From NCBI GenBank assembly GCA_964353405.1, contig CAYGWJ010000073.1:1-53851 (forward strand): a stretch of DNA of 53,851 nucleotides, read 5' to 3'. This document shows positions 32,560 to 41,715 of this stretch, one piece after another (position 1 is the stretch's first letter; every line of letters begins with the position of its first letter). This DNA is from JBGLNJ01 sp964353405 (lineage in GTDB: Bacteria; Chloroflexota; Anaerolineae; Fen-1058). Under the pieces are notes generated by a model that had not been told where the DNA came from, did no database searches, and saw only the letters and a program-made list of their open reading frames with translations. The position numbers and the translations under genes were made by a program.

Positions 32560-32988
32560 ATGCTTTCGATCAGCCGTCAAACCGATTATGCTTGCCGCGT
32601 GATTCTTCACCTGGCGATGCTCCCGCCAGGCGAGCGCGTGACAACTCGGGACATTGCCAAGCGCCGGCTCATTCCGCCCGCGCTGGTGCGCCGCGTCATC
32701 ACGCAGCTGGCGAACGCCGGGCTCGTCACGACGGCGCGCGGCAGCAACGGCGGCCTGTCACTCGCGCGGCCCGCGAGTGAAATGAGCTTGCTGGATGTGG
32801 TACAGGTGATGGAAGGGCCGCTGGCGCTCAACGCGTGCGCAGTCAATCCGCAAGCTTGCCCGTTGATGCAAGTCTGCTCGGTGCATCAAGTGTGGGTGGA
32901 AGCCCGTGCGGCGCTGATGGCCAAGTTGAGCCAATCCACCTTTGATAAACTGGCGCAGCGCGGCGCGGTTCTGCTCTCTGCTCCTTGA
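32560..32988 (+). CDS. Rrf2-family transcriptional regulator with three cysteines
   Basis: The 142-residue protein has the Rrf2 winged helix (LSISRQTDYACRVILHLAML, then IAKRRLIPPALVRRVITQLA and the wing GSNGGLSLARP) and three clustered cysteines, Cys93, Cys100 and Cys106, in NACAVNPQACPLMQVCSVH. In IscR, NsrR and RsrR three cysteines here hold an iron-sulphur cluster; the usual spacing is C-x5-C-x5-C or C-x5-C-x7-C, while this one is C-x6-C-x5-C. It stands directly upstream of cydAB, so it probably regulates cytochrome bd in response to nitric oxide, oxygen or cluster state. A Cys at residue 12 is outside the cluster. Confidence 0.88.
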   Translation: MLSISRQTDYACRVILHLAMLPPGERVTTRDIAKRRLIPPALVRRVITQLANAGLVTTARGSNGGLSLARPASEMSLLDVVQVMEGPLALNACAVNPQACPLMQVCSVHQVWVEARAALMAKLSQSTFDKLAQRGAVLLSAP

Positions 32989-33076
32989 GGCACTGGGCCA
33001 GGAGGCTGTATGAATTGAACTGAGACCATCCCCACTGACGCCAATCATTTCTGCAACTTTTTCAGGAGGCTCATCT

Positions 33077-34438
33077 ATGGATGCTCTGCTTTTGGCGCGT
33101 CTGCAATTTGCCATCACAACCGTATACCATTTCTTTTTTGTGCCCTTGACGTTGGGCCTGTCCATCCTCGTGGCGATTTTGGAATCGGCCTACATCCGCT
33201 ACGGAGATGATGTGTATTTGCGCCTGACCAAATTCTGGGGCAAGTTATTCCTCATCAATTTTGCGCTCGGCGTGGTTACCGGCATCGTACAGGAATTTCA
33301 ATTCGGCATGAATTGGTCGGAATACTCGCGTTTTGTAGGCGATATTTTTGGCGCGCCGCTTGCCATCGAGGCGCTGCTCGCTTTCTTCCTCGAGTCCACT
33401 TTCCTGGGCGTGTGGATTTTCGGCTGGGATAAACTGTCCAAGAAAGCGCACGCGGCGGTGATGTGGGCGGTGGCGATTGGCTCGAATCTTTCCGCGCTGT
33501 GGATTCTGATCGCCAACTCGTTCATGCAGGAACCGGTGGGCTTTGTCCTTCGAAATGGCCGCGCCGAGATGACGGATTTCTTGGCGCTGCTCACCAATCC
33601 GCATGTTTGGGTGCAATACCCGCACGTGCTCTTTTCCGGCATCACCACGGCTGGTTTTTTTGTGCTTGGCATCAGTGCGTGGCATCTTGTTCGCAAGAGC
33701 AACCTTGATTTCTTCAAGCGCTCAGCCCAGATCGCGATTGTGTATGGATTGATCGGCAGTGTGCTGGTGGCCATGCTGGGACACTCGCAGGCTCAGCGCA
33801 TGGTGCAGGTCCAGCCGATGAAGATGGCTGCCGCCGAAGGTCTGTATCAGACCGAAAATCCCGCGTCGTTTTCGATTTTGACGATTGGCGATCTGGAAGC
33901 GCGCAAAGAGGTATTTGCCATTCGGATTCCCAACGTGCTCAGCCTGTTGGCTTTTAATCAGCTCACAGGTCAAGTCAAAGGCATTGACGACTTGCAGGCT
34001 GCCTACGCCAAGCAATATGGCCCTGGCGATTACCGCCCGCCCATCCCGCTCATCTACTGGAGTTTTCGCTTGATGGCCGGCTCGGGCTTTTTGATGATCG
34101 CGTTGGCGCTCATCGGCCTGTTCCTGACGCTCAAAAATCGGCTCGACGGCACGGCGTGGTATCTCAAGGCGTTGCTCTTTGCCCTGTTCCTGCCGTACCT
34201 TGCCAATAGCACCGGCTGGTTGATGACCGAGCTGGGCCGCCAGCCATGGATTGTGTTTGGACTGATGAAGACGGAGGCGGGTGTCTCTTCCACAGTGACC
34301 GCCGGCATGGTGTTGATCTCGTTGGTGCTGTTCACGCTGGTGTATGGCGCGCTGATGGTAGCGGACATTTATCTACTCAACAAATACGCCAAGGGCGGGC
34401 CGGTCGCTGAAGAATCGCTCGCTCCGGCGAAGGCCTAG
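33077..34438 (+). CDS. cydA: Cytochrome bd ubiquinol oxidase subunit I
   Basis: The 453-residue membrane protein is the haem-bearing subunit of the high-affinity, proton-non-pumping oxidase. Marks are the N-terminal LARLQFAITTVYHFFFVPLT with the haem ligand His18, the FALGVVTGIVQEFQFGMNWS segment, the glutamates in IEALLAFFLEST (proton path), the ligand region VWVQYPHVLFSG and the conserved GWLMTELGRQPW. The Q-loop is short, the CIO/short-loop type common outside Proteobacteria. CAGGAGG precedes the ATG. With cydB, 16 bases downstream, it forms the oxidase. Confidence 0.95.
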   Translation: MDALLLARLQFAITTVYHFFFVPLTLGLSILVAILESAYIRYGDDVYLRLTKFWGKLFLINFALGVVTGIVQEFQFGMNWSEYSRFVGDIFGAPLAIEALLAFFLESTFLGVWIFGWDKLSKKAHAAVMWAVAIGSNLSALWILIANSFMQEPVGFVLRNGRAEMTDFLALLTNPHVWVQYPHVLFSGITTAGFFVLGISAWHLVRKSNLDFFKRSAQIAIVYGLIGSVLVAMLGHSQAQRMVQVQPMKMAAAEGLYQTENPASFSILTIGDLEARKEVFAIRIPNVLSLLAFNQLTGQVKGIDDLQAAYAKQYGPGDYRPPIPLIYWSFRLMAGSGFLMIALALIGLFLTLKNRLDGTAWYLKALLFALFLPYLANSTGWLMTELGRQPWIVFGLMKTEAGVSSTVTAGMVLISLVLFTLVYGALMVADIYLLNKYAKGGPVAEESLAPAKA

Positions 34439-34454
34439 GTGCGGGAGGCACACC

Positions 34455-35468
34455 ATGGATCTCAACACGATTTGGTTTATTCTGATCGCCGTGCTGTTCA
34501 TCGGTTACTTTTTCCTGGAAGGCTTTGATTATGGCGTGGGCATCCTGCTGCCGTTCCTGGCGAAGGACGACAAGAATCGCCGCATCATCATCAACACGGT
34601 CGGCCCACACTGGGACGGCAACGAGGTGTGGCTGTTGACGGCAGGCGGCGCGATCTTTGCCGCGTTCTCGCAATGGTATGCCACACTGTTCTCCGGCTTT
34701 TACCTGGCGCTCGTGCTGATGCTCGTCGGCCTGATCGTGCGCGGCGTGGCTTTCGAGTTCCGCAGCAAGGATGCCAACCCCACGTGGCGCAGCTTTTGGG
34801 ATTGGATGATTTTCCTTGGCAGCTTTTTGCCGGCGTTGCTGTGGGGCGTGGCACTCGCCAACATCTTGAAGGGCGTGCCGATTGACGCCAAGAAGAATTA
34901 CGTAGGTGGCTTTTTCAATCTGCTCAATCCGTATGCGGTGTTGGCCGGGCTAACCTCGCTGACCGGCTTTACGCTGCACGGCGCGATCTTTCTGGCGCTC
35001 AAGACGACAGATGATCTCAAGGCCAAAGCACACGCTGTGGCGAACAAGCTCTGGCTGCCCACCGTCGTGCTGATCGTGGCGCTGGTGATCTCGGGTTACT
35101 TTGCCACCGATGTGTTCATTCGCCTCGGCCTGAACCCCGGCGTCGCACCGATCGGCGCGTTCGCGGCGCTGATGGCCATGGGCTGGTTCCTCCGCACGGG
35201 ACGGCACGGCTGGGCGTTTGCGATGAATGGCGTCGGCATGGCGCTGACGGTGGTCTCGGCCTTCCTGGGGCTGTATCCGCGCGTTATGGTTTCCAGCCTG
35301 AATCCCGATTGGAGCCTGACGATCTATAACGCTTCGTCCAGCCCGTACACGTTGACGGTGATGACGATTGTGGCGCTGATCTTGGTGCCCATCGTGCTGA
35401 TCTATCAAGGCTGGACATACTATGTCTTTCGCCAGCGGCTGGGCGGAAAGAGCAAGCTGACGTATTGA
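34455..35468 (+). CDS. cydB: Cytochrome bd ubiquinol oxidase subunit II
   Basis: The 337-residue protein has the family start (LNTIWFILIAVLFIGYFFLE, then GFDYGVGILLPFLA), the conserved GPHWDGNEVWLLTAGGAIFA and about eight membrane helices. CydB has no haem-ligating role in most structures but completes the oxidase dimer and quinol site. GGGAGG precedes its ATG. It is followed by a word-repeat palindrome and then cydD, so the four cyd genes probably form one transcript with partial decoupling at the palindrome. Confidence 0.95.
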   Translation: MDLNTIWFILIAVLFIGYFFLEGFDYGVGILLPFLAKDDKNRRIIINTVGPHWDGNEVWLLTAGGAIFAAFSQWYATLFSGFYLALVLMLVGLIVRGVAFEFRSKDANPTWRSFWDWMIFLGSFLPALLWGVALANILKGVPIDAKKNYVGGFFNLLNPYAVLAGLTSLTGFTLHGAIFLALKTTDDLKAKAHAVANKLWLPTVVLIVALVISGYFATDVFIRLGLNPGVAPIGAFAALMAMGWFLRTGRHGWAFAMNGVGMALTVVSAFLGLYPRVMVSSLNPDWSLTIYNASSSPYTLTVMTIVALILVPIVLIYQGWTYYVFRQRLGGKSKLTY

Positions 35469-35474
35469 TGGGAG

Positions 35475-35555
35475 CAAAGTAGACAAGGGAAGAGCAGACA
35501 AGTAGACAAGAAAAGCGACCTTGTCTACTTGTTCCTTGTCTACCTGTCTACTTCA
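35475..35555. repeat. Word-repeat palindrome AAGTAGACAAG / CTTGTCTACTT
   Basis: The left arm (35476-35510) is built from 'aagtagacaag' and 'agcagacaag' words and the right arm (35516-35553) from their complements. It fills the gap between cydB and cydD and ends at the cydD start codon. Confidence 0.8.
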
Positions 35556-37289
35556 ATGAACCTTGACCCACGACTCTGGCGCGAAGCGCGCGCGGTGCGC
35601 CGCCTATTGGCCTGGACGGTTGGCCTGGGCGGGGCGGCGAGTATCATGGTGGTCTTGCAGGCGCGCATACTCTGCCGGGTTGTGAGTCAGGTTTTTCTAG
35701 AAGGTCAGTCGTTGAGCGGCGTGGGATCACTCCTCGCCGCCTTGTTGTTGATTGCGATCGTGCGCGCGGGCTTGATGTGGGCCGGCGAAGTGACAGCGAA
35801 CCGTGTCGCCGGACAGGTCAAGCGAGATTTGCGCGAGCGATTCTTTGCGCACATCTTGGAACTCGGGCCGGCCTACACCCGTGGCGAGCGCAGTGGTGAA
35901 TTGGTCAACACCGCCGTCGAAGGCATCGAGTCGCTTGATGCTTACTTTAGCCAGTATCTTCCGCAGCTGGCTTTGACTGTCCTCGTGCCGGTCACGTTTC
36001 TGATCCTCGTCTTTCCGCTTGATCTTCTCTCCGGCCTCGTGCTGCTGTTGACCGCGCCCATCATTCCCGTGTTCATGATCCTTATCGGCAACCTGGCGGA
36101 TTCACTCACGCGCAAGCAGTGGCAGTCACTCTCCCGAATGAGCGCGCATTTTTTAGACGTGCTGCAAGGGCTGACCACCCTCAAGCTGTTTGGCCGCGCG
36201 AAAGACCAGGTGCAAGTCATTGCGCAGATCAGCGATCGCTTCCGCGACACGACGCTAGGCGTATTGCGCGTGGCATTCCTTTCGGCGCTCGTGCAAGAGA
36301 TGGTGGCGACGATCAGCACGGCCATTGTGGCAGTCGAGATCGGCCTGCGTCTGCTGTACGGTCACTTGGTTTTCGAGCAAGCTTTCTTCGTTCTCGTCCT
36401 CGCGCCCGAATTCTATCTGCCGTTGCGTTTACTCGGGACACGCTTTCATGCGAGCGTTTCGGGCGTGACAGCGGCGCGGCGTATCTTGCAAGTGCTTGAC
36501 ATTGAGATGCCACGACAAGGCGAGGGGAAGACAAGTGGACGAGGAGAACCTGACCGTTTTATCTCCTTATCCTTCGACGATGTTCACTACGCTTACGCTA
36601 ACGACCGGCCCGCATTGAACGGGATCTCTTTCACCGTCGAAGCAGGACAGCGAGTGGCGCTCGTCGGGCCGAGTGGCGCAGGCAAGAGCACAGTGGCTCA
36701 ATTGCTATTGCGCTTCATCGAGCCGCAGCGCGGCGAGATTCGCGTGAACGGGGCGCGGCTGGCTGGCGTGCCGGCTGGCGACTGGCGCAAGCAGGTGGCG
36801 TGGGTATCACAGAATCCGTACCTGTTCAACATGAGCGCGATGGAGAACATTCGCCTCGCGCGGCCGGGTGCGACACGGGACGAGATTACTCTGGCAGCGC
36901 AGTTTGCACATGCGCACGATTTTCTCCAGGCCTTGCCACAAGGCTATGACACCGTCATCGGCGAGCGCGGCGCAAGGTTGAGCGGCGGACAGGCTCAACG
37001 CATCGCGCTGGCGCGCGCATTCTTGAAGGATGCGCCGCTGCTCATCCTCGACGAGGCTACGTCCAACCTCGATCCCGAGATCGAAGCTCTGCTTCAAGAC
37101 GCAACCGAGCGTTTGATGCAAGGCCGCATGACACTCGTCATCGCGCACCGCCTCAGCACAGTTTATCGCGCTGACCGCATCGTGGTGATGGACGCTGGAC
37201 GAGTCGTTGAAACAGGAACGCACCCATCTCTCATGCAGCAAGATGGCGCCTACCGCAAGTTGGTGTCGGTCTATGGGGGCGCAGCATGA
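35556..37289 (+). CDS. cydD: ABC exporter subunit CydD
   Basis: The 577-residue protein has six membrane helices (about 30-310) and an ATPase domain with Walker A (GPSGAGKST), signature (LSGGQAQRIALARA) and Walker B (PLLILDEATSNLD). CydDC exports cysteine and glutathione and is needed for assembly of cytochrome bd. The ATG at 35556 follows the repeat; the upstream TTG frame is within repeat sequence. A short insertion-like stretch (RQGEGKTSGRGEPDRF, near 36510-36545) lies in the linker before the ATPase domain. It overlaps cydC by four bases. Confidence 0.92.
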   Translation: MNLDPRLWREARAVRRLLAWTVGLGGAASIMVVLQARILCRVVSQVFLEGQSLSGVGSLLAALLLIAIVRAGLMWAGEVTANRVAGQVKRDLRERFFAHILELGPAYTRGERSGELVNTAVEGIESLDAYFSQYLPQLALTVLVPVTFLILVFPLDLLSGLVLLLTAPIIPVFMILIGNLADSLTRKQWQSLSRMSAHFLDVLQGLTTLKLFGRAKDQVQVIAQISDRFRDTTLGVLRVAFLSALVQEMVATISTAIVAVEIGLRLLYGHLVFEQAFFVLVLAPEFYLPLRLLGTRFHASVSGVTAARRILQVLDIEMPRQGEGKTSGRGEPDRFISLSFDDVHYAYANDRPALNGISFTVEAGQRVALVGPSGAGKSTVAQLLLRFIEPQRGEIRVNGARLAGVPAGDWRKQVAWVSQNPYLFNMSAMENIRLARPGATRDEITLAAQFAHAHDFLQALPQGYDTVIGERGARLSGGQAQRIALARAFLKDAPLLILDEATSNLDPEIEALLQDATERLMQGRMTLVIAHRLSTVYRADRIVVMDAGRVVETGTHPSLMQQDGAYRKLVSVYGGAA

Positions 37290-39091
37290 GCAAGACGCTC
37301 GGGCGGCTGCTCAAACTTGCCGCACCCTTTGCGGGCTGGATGATTCTAGCGGCTCTGCTGGGCACGGCGACCGTCAGCAGCGGCATCGGCTTGATGGCGG
37401 CCTCAGCCTGGATTATAGCCAGCGCTGCGCTGCATCCGTCCATCGCCGATTTGCAGGTGGCGATTGTGGGCGTGCGCTTTTTCGGCATCGCGCGCGGGGT
37501 CTTGCGCTACCTGGAACGCTATGTCTCGCATCAGGTGACGTTCCGTCTGCTGGCCCACTTGCGCGTCTGGTTCTATGAATCCATCGAGCCACTGGCTCCC
37601 GCACACCTGATACACACCGGGCGCAGCAGCGGCGATTTGCTGGCTCGTTTCGTAGCAGACATTGAAACGCTGCAAAACTTTTACGTCCGCGCCATCTCTC
37701 CGCCGATCGTGGCTGTGCTTGTCGGCGCGCTCATGTGGGTTTTCATGTGCAGCTATGACAAACAACTGGCTCTCATGTTCCTGGCCGTTTTCGTCGTGGC
37801 GAGCGCAGGCGTGCCGCTGTTGACGCGCGTCTTGAGCCGTGAGGCTGGGCGGCAACTGGTTTCCACGCGCGCCGAGTTGAACGCGACACTTGTGGACGGC
37901 ATCCAAGGTGTGGCCGATCTAGTTTCATTCGGACAAGAAGACGCATGGCTGGAACGGATGCAAGCGCAGAGCCGCGCATGGGTCGGAGCACAAGCACGCA
38001 TGGCCTGGGCAGGCGGACTGCACGGCGCACTCGGCAGCCTATTGACGAGTGTGGCGGCGTTAGCTGTACTGATCATCGCCATTCCACTCGTGAACGCGGC
38101 GCAGATTCAGGGCACGCACCTGGCCGTGCTGGTCCTGGCGGCGATGGCGAGCCTGGAAGCGGTGCTGCCTCTGCCCCTTGCCGCGCAATATCTCGACAGC
38201 ACGCTGGAATCGGCGCGGCGATTGTTTGAGATTGTGGACGCTTGCCCCCAGCCTGGCCCCACGGGCGCGCCGCCCCTTGAGGGTCCTTCCCCGGCGCAAG
38301 CGGGGGAAGGGCCAAGGATGGGAGTACGCGCCTGCGACCTGCGAGTTGAGCACTTGCATTTCCGCTACGACGCCGACGCGCTGCCCGCATTGGATGACGT
38401 AAGCTTCAATCTTCCGCAAGGTGGGCGGCTGGCGATTGTCGGGCCGAGCGGCGCGGGCAAGTCCACGCTGATCAACCTGTTGCTCCGGTTCTGGGATTAC
38501 AAGGCGGGCGTCATCCAGTTGGGCGGACGCGACCTGCAAAGATATGACCCTGACGACGCGCGTCACTTGATGGGTGTAGTCTCGCAAAGCACATATCTCT
38601 TCAACGCGACCGTGCGCGATAACCTGCTCATCGCCAGGCCAAAGGCCACTCGAGCAGAGCTGGAGCGAGCCGCGCAGCGGGCACAAATTCATTCGTTCGT
38701 CCAATCGCTGCCGCAGGGCTATGACACCTGGATCGGTGAGCAAGGCCTGCGCTTGAGTGGCGGCGAGCGTCAACGGCTGGCCATCGCTCGCGCGCTGCTC
38801 AAGGACGCGCCCATCTTGATTTTGGACGAAGCCACTGCCAACCTCGATCCCGTGACCGAGCGCCAGGTGATGCAGTCCATCCGCGAGTTGATGCAGGGTC
38901 GCACGACACTCATCGCCACGCATCGGCTTGTAGGGTTGGAAGATGCCGATGAGATTCTGGTGATGCAATGTGGACGCGTGATCGAGCGAGGCCGCCATGC
39001 CGGGCTGATCGAGGCGAACGGCCTGTACCGACGAATGTGGGATTTGCAGAATCAGATACTTGATGCGCCCTGGTGGCGTATCAAGCCCTAG
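37286..39091 (+). CDS. cydC: ABC exporter subunit CydC
   Basis: The 601-residue protein is the partner of CydD: six membrane helices (about 15-300), then Walker A (GPSGAGKSTLIN), signature (LSGGERQRLAIARA), Walker B (ILILDEATANLD) and the H-loop (LIATHRL). It begins in an ATGA overlap with the cydD stop. A palindromic stretch at 38270-38325 encodes GPTGAPPLEGPSPAQAGEGP in the linker between membrane and ATPase domains, where it does not disturb the motifs. It ends just before the cobalamin riboswitch. Confidence 0.93.
   Translation: MSKTLGRLLKLAAPFAGWMILAALLGTATVSSGIGLMAASAWIIASAALHPSIADLQVAIVGVRFFGIARGVLRYLERYVSHQVTFRLLAHLRVWFYESIEPLAPAHLIHTGRSSGDLLARFVADIETLQNFYVRAISPPIVAVLVGALMWVFMCSYDKQLALMFLAVFVVASAGVPLLTRVLSREAGRQLVSTRAELNATLVDGIQGVADLVSFGQEDAWLERMQAQSRAWVGAQARMAWAGGLHGALGSLLTSVAALAVLIIAIPLVNAAQIQGTHLAVLVLAAMASLEAVLPLPLAAQYLDSTLESARRLFEIVDACPQPGPTGAPPLEGPSPAQAGEGPRMGVRACDLRVEHLHFRYDADALPALDDVSFNLPQGGRLAIVGPSGAGKSTLINLLLRFWDYKAGVIQLGGRDLQRYDPDDARHLMGVVSQSTYLFNATVRDNLLIARPKATRAELERAAQRAQIHSFVQSLPQGYDTWIGEQGLRLSGGERQRLAIARALLKDAPILILDEATANLDPVTERQVMQSIRELMQGRTTLIATHRLVGLEDADEILVMQCGRVIERGRHAGLIEANGLYRRMWDLQNQILDAPWWRIKP
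38285..38310. repeat. In-frame palindrome in the cydC linker
   Basis: CCTTCCCC and GGGGAAGG arms around a central GGCGCAAGCG. Encodes PSPAQAGEG, a linker insertion. Confidence 0.6.
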
Positions 39092-39120
39092 TATGTTATA
39101 CTCTGCACGCGTTCAAAAAC

Positions 39121-39256
39121 TGCTTCGGCGCAGGTGCCCGTGGCCCGGATGCCAGGGCACGCTTTGCGTGGGGAAGCCGGTGAGCTGAAAGGCAAGTCCG
39201 GCGCTGTCCCGCAACTGTAAGTTAGCCAACAAGCCAGGAAACCCGCCCGCGCCGAT
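39121..39256 (+). ncRNA. Cobalamin riboswitch
   Basis: The leader contains the conserved pieces of the AdoCbl-type riboswitch: the P3-P4 region (AAGCCGGTGAGCTGAAAGGC), the core with the AAGTCCGGCGCTGTCCCGCA element, AACTGTAAG and the B12 box GCCAGGAAACCCGCC. It lies between cydC and the DUF4430 gene (start 39293). Binding of cobalamin should turn down the cobamide uptake and remodelling genes that follow. A terminator or sequestering hairpin is not obvious; the ribosome site (GAGGAGAGGAG, 39281-39291) sits shortly downstream, so translational control is likely. Confidence 0.93.
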
Positions 39257-39292
39257 GCTCCCAAAATCCTTCGTGGAAAGAGGAGAGGAGCG

Positions 39293-40150
39293 ATGGGTGA
39301 CTGGATAAGATGTCTCACCACGCGACTCGGACGGGGTGAGACAATTTTGTTTCTGATGATGCTGTTAGCACTCCCAGCGGGAGAGAGGGCGTCGGCGCAA
39401 GGCGCTCCGCATCGCGCTGGTCTGGTTATACGCTTTGGCGATGGAAGCGTCATCACACGCTGCGTGCCGTTCAGCGAGCCGAGCATCACCGGCGTGGAAC
39501 TGCTGGCACGCGCGGGATTGTCCATCCGCGTGGACACGAGTTCTTCCATCGGCGCGGGCGTCTGCAAGGTCAACAGCCAGGGCTGCGATGCGGGCAGATC
39601 ATGTTTCTGCCAGTGCGAAGGCAGCACGTGCGCTTACTGGCAATACTTTCACTTGCAGAGCGGCGCGTGGAAATATTCCAACCTGGGCGCCGCGGTCTAC
39701 CAGATTTCCGATGGCGCGGTTGAAGGCTGGGCGTGGGGGAACAATGTCGCGCCGCCTGTGATGACGCTCGATCAGGTGTGTGCCAGCGCTTACTCTGCGC
39801 TTGCGCCGACCAACGTGCAGGTCACGCGTGCTCCGACGGGTGTCCTCACGCCCACACCGCCCGCGCCCGCCGCAACGCCAACACTGGCGGTGACGGTTGT
39901 GCCGGTCACTGCTTCGGTGATTCCGGCTTTTACGCTGACCCATGTTCCGGCAACAGATCTTGCGCCGGCGACTGGCCCAACCGCATCACCAACCGCCGCG
40001 CCCGCCATCCCCACTTTGTCGCCAACGGGATCGCCTACGCCACAAAGCATGGCGGGGTCGTCGCCTGCAGCCTCGTATGCACTCTTTGGCGTCCTTGTGC
40101 TGGGCCTGGGCACGTGGCTGTTGATTCAATTACGGCGAAAGGCACGCTGA
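39293..40150 (+). CDS. Membrane-anchored DUF4430 protein, probable cobamide-binding
   Basis: The 285-residue protein has a signal peptide (hydrophobic ILFLMMLLALPA), a DUF4430-like domain (about 40-170, with VITRCVPFSEPSITGVELL, SCFCQCEG, CAYWQYFHLQSG, WKYSNLGA, DGAVEGWAWG), a threonine-proline linker (about 185-260) and a C-terminal membrane helix (ALFGVLVLGLGTWLLIQL) followed by arginines and lysine. DUF4430 is also the domain at the end of transcobalamin, so a cobamide-capture role on the outer face of the cell is likely. Cysteines around residues 85-110 may form disulphides. GAGGAG precedes the ATG. It is first in the riboswitch-controlled operon and directly precedes the ECF component. 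Confidence 0.78.
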   Translation: MGDWIRCLTTRLGRGETILFLMMLLALPAGERASAQGAPHRAGLVIRFGDGSVITRCVPFSEPSITGVELLARAGLSIRVDTSSSIGAGVCKVNSQGCDAGRSCFCQCEGSTCAYWQYFHLQSGAWKYSNLGAAVYQISDGAVEGWAWGNNVAPPVMTLDQVCASAYSALAPTNVQVTRAPTGVLTPTPPAPAATPTLAVTVVPVTASVIPAFTLTHVPATDLAPATGPTASPTAAPAIPTLSPTGSPTPQSMAGSSPAASYALFGVLVLGLGTWLLIQLRRKAR

Positions 40151-40154
40151 CGAA

Positions 40155-40952
40155 ATGCTCAAACGCCTGACACGTGGATTGCCGGTGGCCGTGGCGAGCC
40201 TGGTGGGTATCGTCGCGTTCCTCTGGCCGTTCTGGTCGCCCATGGCGCAAGGCGCCGGCAATGCTTCCGCGCACGCGCAAGATGCACCGCTGGTGACGGC
40301 ACTCGTCGTCGGCCTGTGCGTGGTCGTAGCGCTGGCCGACCGCACCCAGATGCTCAATTCCAAGAGCGTGGCATTACTCGGAGTGCTGTGCGCCATCAAC
40401 GCCGCATTGCGATTGGCCTCTAACTTTTTTCCCATGCCCGGCGGGTTCTCGCTCGTATTCGTGCTTGTCATCCTTGTAGGCTATGTCTATGGCGCGCGGA
40501 TGGGCTTTCTCATGGGGACATTTTCATTGTTGGCCTCGGCGCTCGTCACAGGTGGAGTCGGGCCGTGGCTGCCTTTCCAGATGATTGCTTCCGCCTGGGT
40601 GGGAATGACGGCCGGGTGGCTCGCCAAACTTTCAATTTCGAATGTCAAATATCAAGCGTGGATGTTGGCGGCGTTCGGCTGGGTGTGGGGGATGGTGTTT
40701 GGCGCAGTGATGAATCTGTACTTTTGGCCGTTCGTCGCGGGCGGGCCGGACCAGTACTATCAGGCCGGTCTGGGCGTGGGTGAGATCCTGAAGCGGTATG
40801 CCGCGTTTTACCTGATCACGTCGCTGTGGTGGGACGCGGCGCGCGCGGTGGGCAACGCCGTGCTGATTGTCGCCGTCGGCCCGGCACTCATCAAGACACT
40901 TTCCCGCTTCAAGCGCCGATTGAGCGCGGACATGGCGCCGGTTTTCGAATGA
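40155..40952 (+). CDS. ECF transporter S component, probable cobamide uptake
   Basis: The 265-residue membrane protein has about six helices. The region from KSVALLGVLCAINAALRLAS and FPMPGGFSLVFVLVILVGYV is that of S components (substrate-binding membrane subunits) of energy-coupling-factor transporters, with an A-x3-A type helix motif. It starts four bases after the DUF4430 gene and is under the cobalamin riboswitch, so a cobamide or its precursor is the likely substrate. The ATPase and T subunits are not here and would be shared from elsewhere. Confidence 0.78.
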   Translation: MLKRLTRGLPVAVASLVGIVAFLWPFWSPMAQGAGNASAHAQDAPLVTALVVGLCVVVALADRTQMLNSKSVALLGVLCAINAALRLASNFFPMPGGFSLVFVLVILVGYVYGARMGFLMGTFSLLASALVTGGVGPWLPFQMIASAWVGMTAGWLAKLSISNVKYQAWMLAAFGWVWGMVFGAVMNLYFWPFVAGGPDQYYQAGLGVGEILKRYAAFYLITSLWWDAARAVGNAVLIVAVGPALIKTLSRFKRRLSADMAPVFE

Positions 40953-40976
40953 CCTGCTCGCAGGCTGTGCCAAGAT

Positions 40977-41705
40977 ATGATCATTGACATTCTTTGCGCC
41001 TTTTCACTGCTGACCGTTTTGCCTGTGCCGTTTCGCTGGCTGGATGCAAAACGTCCGCCCGCTCGCGCCATGGCGGCCTATCCGCTGGTTGGGCTTGCAC
41101 TCGGCCTTGTGTTGACTTTCGCATTCGTTCTGCTTCAGGCCGTCTTGCCGTCACTCGTCGCCGCCGCGCTGACGGTTGCACTGTGGGCGATCTTGACCGG
41201 CGGGCTGCACCTCGATGGCTGGGCCGATTGCTGTGATGCCTTGCCGGCGACCGTTTCGCGTGAGCTACGGCTGGAGATTCTAAAGGATCCACGCCTGGGA
41301 AGTTTCGGCGGTGTGGGATTGGTGCTGTTGTTGCTGATAAAGTCTGCCGCAGTTGCCTCGCTATCACATACGACTGCCGCGCTCATCTTGGCGCCGACCC
41401 TGGGGCGTTGGGCCATCGTCAACGTGGCGGCGGTATTCCCGCTGGCTCGACCTGACGGAATGGCCGCGCACTTTGGCGCGGGACTCGAGCGCCGTGAGTT
41501 GACGTGGGCCACATTGACAGTGGCGTTGGTATGCGGTCTGGCCGGGTGGAGCGGCCTCATCGCCTGGGGCGGCGCTGTCATCGCCGCTTTTGCCTTTGGC
41601 CGTTGGGCTTCCTCGCGCCTGGGCGGTGTGACCGGCGACGTCTATGGCGCAACGTGCGAGTTGGTCGAGTGTGTTGTGCTTGTTCTTGCCAGCTTGCACT
41701 TTTAA
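40977..41705 (+). CDS. cobS: Adenosylcobinamide-GDP ribazoletransferase
   Basis: The 242-residue membrane enzyme joins adenosylcobinamide-GDP and alpha-ribazole to form the cobamide with its lower ligand. Marks: the N-terminal FSLLTVLPVPF, GGLHLDGWADCCDAL, DPRLGSFGGVGLVLLLL and GGVTGDVYGATCELVE near the end, plus about six helices. It begins 24 bases after the S component. With cobU and cobT it makes the nucleotide-loop assembly set. Confidence 0.95.
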   Translation: MIIDILCAFSLLTVLPVPFRWLDAKRPPARAMAAYPLVGLALGLVLTFAFVLLQAVLPSLVAAALTVALWAILTGGLHLDGWADCCDALPATVSRELRLEILKDPRLGSFGGVGLVLLLLIKSAAVASLSHTTAALILAPTLGRWAIVNVAAVFPLARPDGMAAHFGAGLERRELTWATLTVALVCGLAGWSGLIAWGGAVIAAFAFGRWASSRLGGVTGDVYGATCELVECVVLVLASLHF

Positions 41706-41715
41706 CCACACCAGC

